The translations under genes and the position numbers were made by a program. This document shows, piece after piece, positions 55,938 to 63,162 of a stretch of DNA of 64,000 nt. Numbering within the stretch: position 1 is the first letter of the stretch; every line of letters begins with the position of its first letter. Origin of the DNA: Lachnoclostridium sp. UBA3320 (lineage in GTDB: Bacteria; Bacillota; Clostridia; Lachnospirales; Lachnospiraceae); contig DESG01000035.1 in NCBI GenBank assembly GCA_002361175.1, positions 3,655-67,654 of the forward strand. Direction: 5' to 3'. The notes beneath the pieces are model-generated. The model had not been told where the DNA came from, made no database searches, and saw only the letters and a list, made by a program, of their open reading frames with translations.

Positions 55938-56723
55938 GTGAAAATAGTAGTATGTATAAAGCAGGTTCCAGATACTAAAGGCGGGGTAAAATTTAACCCT
56001 GATGGTACTTTGGACAGGGGTGCTATGCTTGCGATTATGAATCCTGATGATAAAGCAGGTCTTGAAGCAGCCCTCAGATTAAAAGATGAATATGGTGCAG
56101 AAGTTACTGTTGTTACAATGGGTCTTCCAAAGGCAGAAGAAGCTCTTCGTGAAGCTCTTGCTATGGGTGCTGACAAAGCTATCTTAGTAACGGACAGAGT
56201 ATTAGGCGGAGCTGATACATGGGCTACATCTACAACAGTTGCAGGCGCAATTAGAAATCTTGAATATGATTTGATTATTACTGGCCGTCAGGCTATTGAT
56301 GGTGATACAGCTCAGGTTGGTCCTCAGATTTCTGAGCATCTTGACCTTCCAGTTATTTCATACGCAAAGGATATCAAAATTGAAGGCGATTATGTAATAG
56401 TACAGCGCCAGTATGATGACGGATATCATGTATTAAAGGCTAAGATGCCATGTCTGATTACAGCTCTTTCAGAGTTAAATGAGCCACGTTATATGACTCC
56501 AGGCGGGATTTTTGATGCTTATGATGCTGAAGTTACAGTATGGGGCAGAAAAGACCTTAAAGATGTTGACGATTCTAATATCGGTTTAGCAGGCTCACCT
56601 ACTAAGATTGCTAAAGCTTCTGATAAAGTAAGAAAAGGAGCAGGTGAAGTTAAAACTGACCTTGATGCAGATGGTGCAGTTTCATATATTGTGGGCAAAT
56701 TAAAAGAGAAACATGTAATCTAA
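55938..56723 (+). CDS. etfB: Electron transfer flavoprotein beta subunit
   Basis: A 261-residue subunit starting KIVVCIKQVPDT, with the GRQAIDGDTAQVGPQ block (about 121-135) that is the family signature. It is the electron entry side of the Bcd-Etf complex. GTG 55938 follows AAGGAG; bcd ends 21 bases upstream. Whether it belongs to the bifurcating type cannot be settled by eye, but its operon context is that of the bifurcating clostridial complex. Confidence 0.94.
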   Translation: MKIVVCIKQVPDTKGGVKFNPDGTLDRGAMLAIMNPDDKAGLEAALRLKDEYGAEVTVVTMGLPKAEEALREALAMGADKAILVTDRVLGGADTWATSTTVAGAIRNLEYDLIITGRQAIDGDTAQVGPQISEHLDLPVISYAKDIKIEGDYVIVQRQYDDGYHVLKAKMPCLITALSELNEPRYMTPGGIFDAYDAEVTVWGRKDLKDVDDSNIGLAGSPTKIAKASDKVRKGAGEVKTDLDADGAVSYIVGKLKEKHVI

Positions 56724-56741
56724 CATAGAAAAGGAAAAGTG

Positions 56742-57788
56742 GTGACTAAAATGGGTTTAGAAGAATATAAAGGTGTCTATGTCTTTGCACAGCAGGTAGA
56801 CAATAAATTAGGCGGAATCGCCTTTGAATTACTTGGAAAAGCAAAAGAACTTGCAAAAGACCTGAACACAGATGTTACAGCTATGCTTTTAGGTTCTGGC
56901 ATCAAAGGTCTTGCAGACCAGTTAGCCGAATATGGCGCTGATAAGGTTATCGTTGTTGATGACCCTGAATTAAAGGATTACAGGACAGAGCCTTATGCTC
57001 ATGCAATGGCTTCAATTATCAATGAGTACAAGCCTGAGATAGTGCTTGTTGGCGCTACTGCAATAGGAAGAGACTTAGGTCCTAGGGTTTCAGCAAGGGT
57101 TGCAACAGGTCTTACAGCTGACTGTACAGTGCTTGAAATTGGTGATTTCCCTCTTAATCCAATTCCTGGACAGGAGCAGAAGCACAACCAGTTATTAATG
57201 ACACGTCCTGCATTTGGCGGCAATACAATCGCTACAATCGCATGCCCAGACAACCGTCCACAGATGGCTACAGTTCGTCCTGGCGTTATGCAAAAGATTG
57301 AGCCTATAGCAGGTGCAAAGGCTGAAATTATAGAATACAATCCTGGCTTTGAGCCAAATGACAAATATGTTGAGATTTTAGAGATAGTTAAAGAAGTTTC
57401 TAACACAGTAGATATCATGGACGCTAAGATACTTGTATCAGGCGGACGTGGTGTAGGAAGCAAAGAAAACTTCAAGATTCTCCAGGACCTCGCAGATGTA
57501 ATCGGTGGTACAGTAAGCTGCTCACGTGCAGTAGTTGACAGTGGCTGGATGCCAAAAGAATTACAAGTTGGACAGACAGGAAAGACAGTACGTCCTAATG
57601 TATACTTTGCTATTGGTATTTCAGGTGCTATTCAGCATGCAGCAGGTATGGAAGAGTCTGATATTATCATCGCAATTAATAAAGATGAGACAGCTCCTAT
57701 CTTTGAAATAGCTGATTATGGTGTTGTTGGTGACCTTAATAAAATAGTTCCAAAACTTACAGAGGAATTAAAGAAAGTTGTAAAGTAA
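56742..57788 (+). CDS. etfA: Electron transfer flavoprotein alpha subunit
   Basis: A 348-residue subunit. The C-terminal FAD-binding domain has SRAVVDSGWMPKELQVGQTG, then YFAIGISGAIQHAAGM and INKDETAPIFEIADYG. The start is uncertain among GTG 56739, GTG 56742 and ATG 56751; GTG 56742 is six bases after AAGGA, but GGTGA also sits suitably before the ATG. A strong terminator follows 40 bases after the stop and ends the operon. Confidence 0.94.
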   Translation: MTKMGLEEYKGVYVFAQQVDNKLGGIAFELLGKAKELAKDLNTDVTAMLLGSGIKGLADQLAEYGADKVIVVDDPELKDYRTEPYAHAMASIINEYKPEIVLVGATAIGRDLGPRVSARVATGLTADCTVLEIGDFPLNPIPGQEQKHNQLLMTRPAFGGNTIATIACPDNRPQMATVRPGVMQKIEPIAGAKAEIIEYNPGFEPNDKYVEILEIVKEVSNTVDIMDAKILVSGGRGVGSKENFKILQDLADVIGGTVSCSRAVVDSGWMPKELQVGQTGKTVRPNVYFAIGISGAIQHAAGMEESDIIIAINKDETAPIFEIADYGVVGDLNKIVPKLTEELKKVVK

Positions 57789-57828
57789 AAAGATAGACAG
57801 ATTTTATTATAGTACTTGTTTATATAGG

Positions 57829-57863
57829 CAGGGACATCGGACATATCCAGATGTCCCTGTTTT
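57829..57863 (+). terminator. Terminator of the butyrate operon
   Basis: A 10-bp perfect stem (57829-57838 with 57850-57859) and TTTT. Confidence 0.85.
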
Positions 57864-57912
57864 AAGTTATCAGAAGTAAAAAACTATACGATAAAAATTT
57901 AAGGGGAATATT

Positions 57913-58521
57913 ATGTTAGGAAAAACACACCTTGCTGTTGGGATTGCTGTAGGACTGGCAGTTTTACAGCCAGTGACAATATCCCAGTTAGTAATAGGTA
58001 TCACTGCATCTGCTGTAGGGGCACTTATAAGTGATATTGATGTAGATACTTCCATAGCAAGCAAAAGTGCCAGTAAAGTTGCTGGTGTTTATGTGACAGT
58101 GGTATTTATAGCAGTTGTTGTGGAATTTTTATTTCATATTGGCATTGTCAGCTTAATACAAAAAAACAGTATGTGGATGCGAGTTGCTACAGGAATAGCT
58201 TTATTTATAAGTGTTTGTGCTTTTGGAAGAATACAGCCCCACAGGTCATTTATGCATTCATTGTCTGCATTATTAATTTTATCAGGAGCGGCAGCACTTA
58301 TATGTCAGGCAGCAGTACCATACTTTGCGCTTGCTTTTTTAAGCCATATTGCGATGGATTTGCTTAATTATAAAAAAGTGCGCTTATTCTATCCATCACA
58401 GAAAGGAGTAAGCTTTAAATTATGCCATGCCAAAGGTTTTGTCAATTCAGCATTATTTATTATAGGAACAGCTGCTGTGATAATCGAAATGGCATTATAT
58501 ATATATTATAAAATTTTTTAA
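57913..58521 (+). CDS. YdjM-like membrane-bound metal-dependent hydrolase (DUF457)
   Basis: A 202-residue membrane protein with four to five helices. The family residues are MLGKTHLAVG at the start, SDIDVDTS near 41, HRSFMHSL near 112 and SHIAMDLLN near 143. YdjM-like proteins are predicted hydrolases at the membrane, function unknown. AAGGGG precedes the ATG. Confidence 0.8.
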   Translation: MLGKTHLAVGIAVGLAVLQPVTISQLVIGITASAVGALISDIDVDTSIASKSASKVAGVYVTVVFIAVVVEFLFHIGIVSLIQKNSMWMRVATGIALFISVCAFGRIQPHRSFMHSLSALLILSGAAALICQAAVPYFALAFLSHIAMDLLNYKKVRLFYPSQKGVSFKLCHAKGFVNSALFIIGTAAVIIEMALYIYYKIF

Positions 58522-58523
58522 GT

Positions 58524-58541
58524 AAAAAACCTGGGTTTTTT
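58524..58541 (+). terminator. A/T-rich hairpin after the membrane hydrolase
   Basis: A run of A residues, CCTGGG, then a T-run; it can fold and release like a terminator in either direction. Confidence 0.5.
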
Positions 58542-58556
58542 GGAAGTTATTTTATG

Positions 58557-58585
58557 TTGAGATTGGGAATACTTTAATATATACT
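58557..58585 (+). promoter_or_regulatory. Promoter of the hydrogenase gene
   Basis: TTGAGA at 58557-58562, a 17-base spacer and TATACT at 58580-58585. Confidence 0.65.
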
Positions 58586-58639
58586 TATGCTACATACAAT
58601 AGTAGTATAAGTTAGCATTTAAAACCAGGAGGAAATGCC

Positions 58640-60151
58640 ATGCGTGGAATAAATACACAGACAAAAAAAATCAGGAAACAAGTATTTGAAGAAGTTGCAC
58701 GTGTTGCTTATGAATGCGATGACAATGTCAGTATAAGCCATGAGCTTGAAGAAATACCATATAAAATAACACCATCTGATGTACCAGTATATCGTGAAAG
58801 TATCTGGAGAGAAAGAGCTATCGCATCTGAAAGAGTGCGCCTCGCCATGGGGCTTTCACTGCGTCCACTTGACAGACCTGTCCACCTTACCGAAGGATTT
58901 AAAGACAGCAATATTACTGAAAAATATTATGAACCGCCTCTTATGCAGGTTATACCTTCAGCTTGTGATATGTGTGAAGATAATAAAGTTAAAGTTTCCA
59001 ATATGTGCCATGGCTGCGTTGCTCATCCATGTATGGAAATTTGTCCTAAAGCTGCAATATCTATGGTAAACGGCAAAGCATTTATCGACCAAGATAAGTG
59101 TATAAAATGTGGTAAATGTATTAATATATGTCCTTATCATGCTATTATAAAAAGTATAAGACCATGTAAAGAAGCGTGTGGGGTTGATGCGGTTGAAAGT
59201 GATAAACAAGGACGTGCAAAAATCAATGAGAATAAATGCGTATCATGCGGACAGTGCATGGCAAGCTGCCCATTTGGAGCTATCGCTGACAAGTCACAGA
59301 TATTTCAGATGATACGTGCAATACGCCAAGGAGGTAAAGTTATAGCAGAAATTGCTCCTGCTTTTGAAGGACAGTTCGGCTTAGATATTACACCAGCTCA
59401 AATTAAAGCAGCACTACAAGATTGTGGTTTTAGTGATGTTTATGAAGTTGCACTAGGAGCTGATATCGGTGCTGTTTCAGAAGCACACCACTATGTCAAA
59501 GAAGTTGTAAATGGAGACCTTCCATTTTTGCTTACTTCATGTTGTCCTGCATGGTCAATGCTTGCAAAGAAGTATTTTCCAGAAACTATTAACAGTATTT
59601 CACAAGAGCTTACACCAATGGTTGCAACAGCAAGAAGTATAAAAAAGAAACACCCTGACGCTAAAGTAGTATTTATAGGACCATGTGCAGCTAAAAAGCT
59701 TGAAGCGTCAAGGCGCACAGTAAGAAGTGACGTGGATTTTGTAATAACATTTGAAGAACTGGATGCAATTTTTAAAGCTAAAAACATCGACTTTAGTAAG
59801 TACAAAAAAGGACGTTCAATGCACGATGCCACAGGCGCAGGACGTGGCTATGCTGTAGCTGGCGGGGTTGCACATGCCATAGAACAGTGCATTGATGAAT
59901 ATTACCCTGGGACAGATGTAAAAATCGAACACGCAGAAAGCTTAACTGAATGCAGGAAGATGCTTTTATTAGCAAAAGCTGGCAAAAAAGACGGCTGTAT
60001 GATTGAAGGCATGGCTTGTCCTGGTGGATGCGTAGCAGGCGTTGGCACAATACTGCCTATCAACCGTGCTAAAGCGGCTGTTGCAAAGTCTGTTAAAGAA
60101 TCAACAGAAAAAATTCCTCCACAGGATTTACTTGAAATTAAGCTTGATTAA
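58640..60151 (+). CDS. [FeFe] hydrogenase-like protein with N-terminal ferredoxin-type clusters (group B-like)
   Basis: A 503-residue protein. After about 100 residues of unassigned sequence come Cys clusters: CDMC, a CHGC/CMEICP set, CIKCGKCINICP and CVSCGQCMASCP. The H-cluster domain follows with L1 TSCCPAW, L2 GPCAAKKLEA (Gly where Met is usual) and L3 EGMACPGGC. All the cluster cysteines are kept. In gut Clostridia such proteins accompany HydA1-type enzymes; hydrogen formation from ferredoxin is likely but unproven for group B. GGAGG precedes the ATG at 58640. It lies about 2.4 kb after the butyrate operon starts its Etf genes. Confidence 0.88.
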   Translation: MRGINTQTKKIRKQVFEEVARVAYECDDNVSISHELEEIPYKITPSDVPVYRESIWRERAIASERVRLAMGLSLRPLDRPVHLTEGFKDSNITEKYYEPPLMQVIPSACDMCEDNKVKVSNMCHGCVAHPCMEICPKAAISMVNGKAFIDQDKCIKCGKCINICPYHAIIKSIRPCKEACGVDAVESDKQGRAKINENKCVSCGQCMASCPFGAIADKSQIFQMIRAIRQGGKVIAEIAPAFEGQFGLDITPAQIKAALQDCGFSDVYEVALGADIGAVSEAHHYVKEVVNGDLPFLLTSCCPAWSMLAKKYFPETINSISQELTPMVATARSIKKKHPDAKVVFIGPCAAKKLEASRRTVRSDVDFVITFEELDAIFKAKNIDFSKYKKGRSMHDATGAGRGYAVAGGVAHAIEQCIDEYYPGTDVKIEHAESLTECRKMLLLAKAGKKDGCMIEGMACPGGCVAGVGTILPINRAKAAVAKSVKESTEKIPPQDLLEIKLD

Positions 60152-60162
60152 TTAAGAGAATG

Positions 60163-60178
60163 GCGTGCAAAAGCACGC
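60163..60178 (+). other. Short GC-rich hairpin before uppP
   Basis: GCGTGC and GCACGC arms around AAAA, without a T-run. It may be a weak terminator or an RNA stabiliser. Confidence 0.4.
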
Positions 60179-60221
60179 TGTACATATTATATTAAAAACT
60201 TTAGAAAGGCATGGTATATTT

Positions 60222-61070
60222 ATGCTAGAAATATTAAAATCAATTCTATTTGGAATTGTGGAAGGCATTACAGAATGGCTTCCCATAAGCAGTACAGGGC
60301 ATATGATACTTCTGGATGAATTTGTGAAATTAGATGCATCAGAGGCATTTATGGAGATGTATCTTGTGGTTATACAGCTTGGTGCAATAATGGCAGTTGT
60401 GATATTATTCTGGAATCAATTATGGCCTTTCTGTATACCAGACGCTAAAAATAAAACACAGTCACAGGGAATTATGCAGTATATTAAAAAAGACACATTT
60501 ATAATGTGGTTTAAAATAGTGGTAGCATGTATTCCAGCAGTAATTATAGAACTTGCAGCAGGAGACTGGCTTGAAGAAAAGTTTTATAACTACCAAACTG
60601 TTGCAATCATGCTTATAGCTGTTGGTATATTGTTTATATTTATTGAAAATAGAAATAAAGAACACAGCGCAAAAATACATACAATATCGGAAATTACATA
60701 TCAGACAGCTTTTTTAATAGGAGTGTTTCAGCTTGTGGCAGCCATCTTTCCAGGAACATCACGCTCTGGAGCAACTATTATAGGCGGGCTTATGCTAGGA
60801 CTTACTAGAACAGTAGCAGCAGAATTTACATTTTATCTTGCAGTACCAGTAATGTTTGGCGCAAGCCTTATCAAAGTGCTTAAATTTGGTCTTTCGTTTA
60901 CAGCATATGAGTTGTCACTGCTTATAATAGGAATGGTAGTGGCATTTGTAGTATCACTTATAGTAATCAAATTTCTTATGGGATATATTAAAAAACATGA
61001 TTTTAAAGTGTTTGGCTGGTATAGGATTATACTAGGAGTATTGGTGCTTGGGTATTTTATTGCGCTATAG
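60222..61070 (+). CDS. uppP: Undecaprenyl-diphosphate phosphatase (UppP/BacA)
   Basis: A 282-residue membrane protein with seven to eight helices. The two catalytic boxes are [17 protein letters not shown] (about 12-28) and [11 protein letters not shown] near 172. It recycles the lipid carrier for cell-wall synthesis and can give bacitracin tolerance. ATG 60222 gives the canonical [14 protein letters not shown] start; the longer frame has no binding site. The ribosome binding site is weak. Confidence 0.93.
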   Translation: MLEILKSILFGIVEGITEWLPISSTGHMILLDEFVKLDASEAFMEMYLVVIQLGAIMAVVILFWNQLWPFCIPDAKNKTQSQGIMQYIKKDTFIMWFKIVVACIPAVIIELAAGDWLEEKFYNYQTVAIMLIAVGILFIFIENRNKEHSAKIHTISEITYQTAFLIGVFQLVAAIFPGTSRSGATIIGGLMLGLTRTVAAEFTFYLAVPVMFGASLIKVLKFGLSFTAYELSLLIIGMVVAFVVSLIVIKFLMGYIKKHDFKVFGWYRIILGVLVLGYFIAL

Positions 61071-61175
61071 TATAATCAAATACTGGATTTTATAAAGAAG
61101 AATTGAATTAGCTTATTTTTCCTGCTTGAGATTCTAAATCCATCTGTATTATTGGAACAGGAGCACATAAAGTAT

Positions 61176-61209
61176 TATAATAGTTGTGGAATAGAAGTCC
61201 ACAAAAAGA
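61176..61209. repeat. 34-bp direct repeat, left copy, with internal hairpin
   Basis: Identical to 62109-62142. It contains TTGTGGA-N7-TCCACAA, a perfect 7-bp inverted repeat around a 7-base centre. It lies upstream of the toxin-antitoxin promoter. Confidence 0.9.
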
Positions 61210-61261
61210 AATTCAATGCTTGAAAACATATGAAATACTGTGATGTAGAGAACCGTTGTTA

Positions 61262-61317
61262 CATTATCAAAATATAAATGTTGATAATGTAATACTAATA
61301 TATTATAATTGTATTAC
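61262..61317 (+). promoter_or_regulatory. Promoter with two palindromic operators (toxin-antitoxin)
   Basis: TTGATA at 61281-61286, 17 bases, TATAAT at 61304-61309. A perfect 9-bp inverted repeat (61262-61270 with 61281-61289) covers the -35; GTAATAC at 61289-61295 and GTATTAC at 61311-61317 bracket the -10. Confidence 0.8.
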
Positions 61318-61333
61318 AAAGGAGGCGGTTATT

Positions 61334-61603
61334 ATGGCTAAAGAGGCTATATTACAAGTAAGGATGGATTCAGAATTAAAGGAACAGGCAGAATTATTGT
61401 ATAAACAACTGGGGACATCTTTTGCGGAAGCAGTGAGAATATTTGCAAAGCAGAGTGTTGAAGAAAAAGCAATGCCTTTCACAATGCATTTGACATCATC
61501 TAACCCTAAAAGGACGTTGGGCATTGCGAATGGGCAGTATACTATTCCAGATGATATAGATGGAAGCAATGATAAAATATCAGAAATGTTTGGGGTAAAA
61601 TAA
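61334..61603 (+). CDS. RelB/DinJ-family antitoxin
   Basis: An 89-residue protein: an N-terminal ribbon-helix-helix (EAILQVRMDSELKEQAELLY, then SFAEAVRIFAKQSVEEKAMP) and an acidic tail that would bind the toxin. GGAGG is located before the ATG at 61334. It ends two bases before the PIN-domain toxin start. RelB/DinJ antitoxins normally partner RelE/YafQ toxins, so the PIN partner is a mixed pairing. Confidence 0.88.
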   Translation: MAKEAILQVRMDSELKEQAELLYKQLGTSFAEAVRIFAKQSVEEKAMPFTMHLTSSNPKRTLGIANGQYTIPDDIDGSNDKISEMFGVK

Positions 61604-61605
61604 AT

Positions 61606-62010
61606 ATGAATATTTTATTGGATACTCATATCGCATTATGGGCTATTGCTGATACAGGCAAATTATCTGGAGAGGTTATAAAACTTCTTGAATCTAACGA
61701 TAATGAAGTGTTTTATAGTGTAGCTTCTGTATGGGAAATTGCAATTAAACACAAAATTCGTCCAGAACAGATGCCTGTACCAGAGGAAGCATTTGTTGGA
61801 TTGTGTCAAAAGACGGGGTTTATCCAGCTGCCCATAAAGAATGAACATATATTTTTAATAAAAACATTAGAAAGACCAGCAACTGCGCCAAAGCATAATG
61901 ATCCATTTGACAGGATATTACTGGCACAGGCAAAATATGAAAATTTAAAACTGGTTACACATGATTCGCTGCTCCCATATTATAGTGAAGACTGCATTAT
62001 GTATGTGTGA
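61606..62010 (+). CDS. PIN-domain toxin (VapC-like RNase)
   Basis: A 134-residue PIN nuclease. The acidic residues expected for Mg binding are Asp6 (LLDTHIA), Glu44 (SVWEIAIK), Asp102 (DPFDRILLAQA) and Asp120 (VTHDSLL). PIN toxins cleave tRNA or rRNA; the antitoxin encoded immediately upstream would neutralise it. Frame is intact, length normal. Confidence 0.9.
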   Translation: MNILLDTHIALWAIADTGKLSGEVIKLLESNDNEVFYSVASVWEIAIKHKIRPEQMPVPEEAFVGLCQKTGFIQLPIKNEHIFLIKTLERPATAPKHNDPFDRILLAQAKYENLKLVTHDSLLPYYSEDCIMYV

Positions 62011-62108
62011 GTAAAGCATAACAGGTACACAGTCATTAAAGGCCATAACTTTTAGATAAAATTAATAAAAATTATCAGGGATGATTAAAATGGACTTAAA
62101 CTTACAAA

Positions 62109-62142
62109 TATAATAGTTGTGGAATAGAAGTCCACAAAAAGA
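62109..62142. repeat. 34-bp direct repeat, right copy, with internal hairpin
   Basis: Exact copy of 61176-61209. The two copies bracket the toxin-antitoxin pair; start-to-start distance is 933 bases. Confidence 0.9.
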
Positions 62143-62178
62143 TACAAACCAGAAAAAAATAAAGGATTTTGTTAATGT

Positions 62179-62214
62179 AAGCCTGCTTGTGATACAGTAG
62201 TCACAGGCAGGCTT
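62179..62214 (+). other. Long GC-rich hairpin
   Basis: AAGCCTGC at 62179-62186 pairs with GCAGGCTT at 62207-62214, with an inner GTGA/TCAC stem. There is no clear T-run; it may end the toxin-antitoxin transcript or the minus-strand remnants. Confidence 0.4.
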
Positions 62215-62252
62215 ATTGCGCCTATTCTGTCCAATTTTCTGTCGTGTTTTGA

Positions 62253-62468
62253 TTATTTATAAGGTTGTTCAGGTTCAATATTTCTTTCTTTGCAGTCTGC
62301 CAGATAATCATCAATTACATTTTTAAAATCCTGTTCCAGTTCCTGTACAGAGCTTCCTTCATAGGATAATAAAGACTTTATTCCTATAATTTTTCTAAAA
62401 AGACAGTTGTCTTTTCTGGAATATTCAACTGTTCCATTATAATTCTTATATGATAATAAATTGCTCAT
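62253..62468 (-). pseudogene. HicB-like antitoxin, C-terminally truncated
   Basis: About 71 residues (MSNLLSYKNYNGTVEYSRKD, then IIGIKSLLSYEGSSVQELEQ) match the N-terminal HicB domain, but a stop after PEQPYK removes the C-terminal ribbon-helix-helix that binds DNA. It could still bind toxin, but its toxin gene is also broken. It overlaps the hicA remnant upstream on the same strand. Confidence 0.75.
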
Positions 62469-62645
62469 ATAAACCATTCTTTCTTAGTTTTTCTATAACC
62501 TGCTCTAATACATATCGTTTTAATATTCCATTTGGATGTGGTTTATGGAAATTTATCACTTCATATCCAAAATATGATAAAAGAGAGTAGTTCAGTTCCT
62601 TTAGTGATAAACAAGTATCGCAACTGGCATTATATCTAGATATTG
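62446..62645 (-). pseudogene. HicA-like toxin remnant with internal deletion
   Basis: The minus-strand frame ends FHKPHPNGILKRYVLEQVIE, a recognisable HicA C-terminus, and earlier reads LSLKELNYSLLSYFGYEV. Between FGYEV and INFHKP about 20-30 residues seem to be missing, including the usual region with the Gly-Ser-His pattern. No start codon was found. It reads to a stop at 62446-62448, overlapping the HicB start. Confidence 0.6.
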
Positions 62646-62756
62646 CAATCTGTGTGATGCAGTTTTACTATTTGTTGTTTTATTATAATATATCATTTGA
62701 ACAAAAAATATGTAACTGTTTTTAGTTGCAACTAATAATAATTTATTGTATTGCTT

Positions 62757-63154
62757 ATGAAAGAGGACACAAAAGTGGCAGAGATGGTACTTATTGCAGA
62801 ACCAGACTTTGCGATTATCATAGACACAGCAGGAAACAGCAAAAAATGTACAGAACGCACAGATGGCGAAACGCTTATGCTTCAGTAGCCAGCCAATGCA
62901 AAAATGGAGAAATCAGCCATATTGGAACTTATAAAGGATTTGAACTTCTGGTAGAAAAAAACTTTATCGGAATGAATAATATGGTACTGTGAGGAAAGAC
63001 CGACTATAAAACAGAACTTTCTGCAAGTCCTGTGGGCAACATGGTAAAGTTAGAAAATCTCTGTTATGGTGTAGCTTCTGAAATACCAGAACTTGAAAAA
63101 TGCATCGAACAGTACCAGCGTGATATGGAACAGTCAAAATTTGAGAAAGGATGA
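62757..63154 (+). pseudogene. Remnant of a large mobile-element protein (C-terminal part)
   Basis: Three segments in two frames: KVAEMVLIAEPDFAIIID, then TERTDGETLMLQ to TAG, a frame change, then NGEISHIGTYKGFELLVEKN, an in-frame TGA at 62990-62992 replacing an Arg codon, and GKTDYKTELSASPVGNMVKL to TGA at 63152-63154. The Gly-x-Tyr-x-Gly-Phe and S-x-x-GN patterns recall C-terminal parts of helicase-like proteins on conjugative elements, but the match is from memory and weak. Confidence 0.45.
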
Positions 63155-63162
63155 TTATTTAT

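Noticed and set aside
62726..62850. Upstream part of the open frame beginning at 62726 as a protein start
   Set aside because: The translation there is Arg/His-rich and unlike the downstream part; the related frame is the one starting at 62757, so the region is treated as one broken gene.
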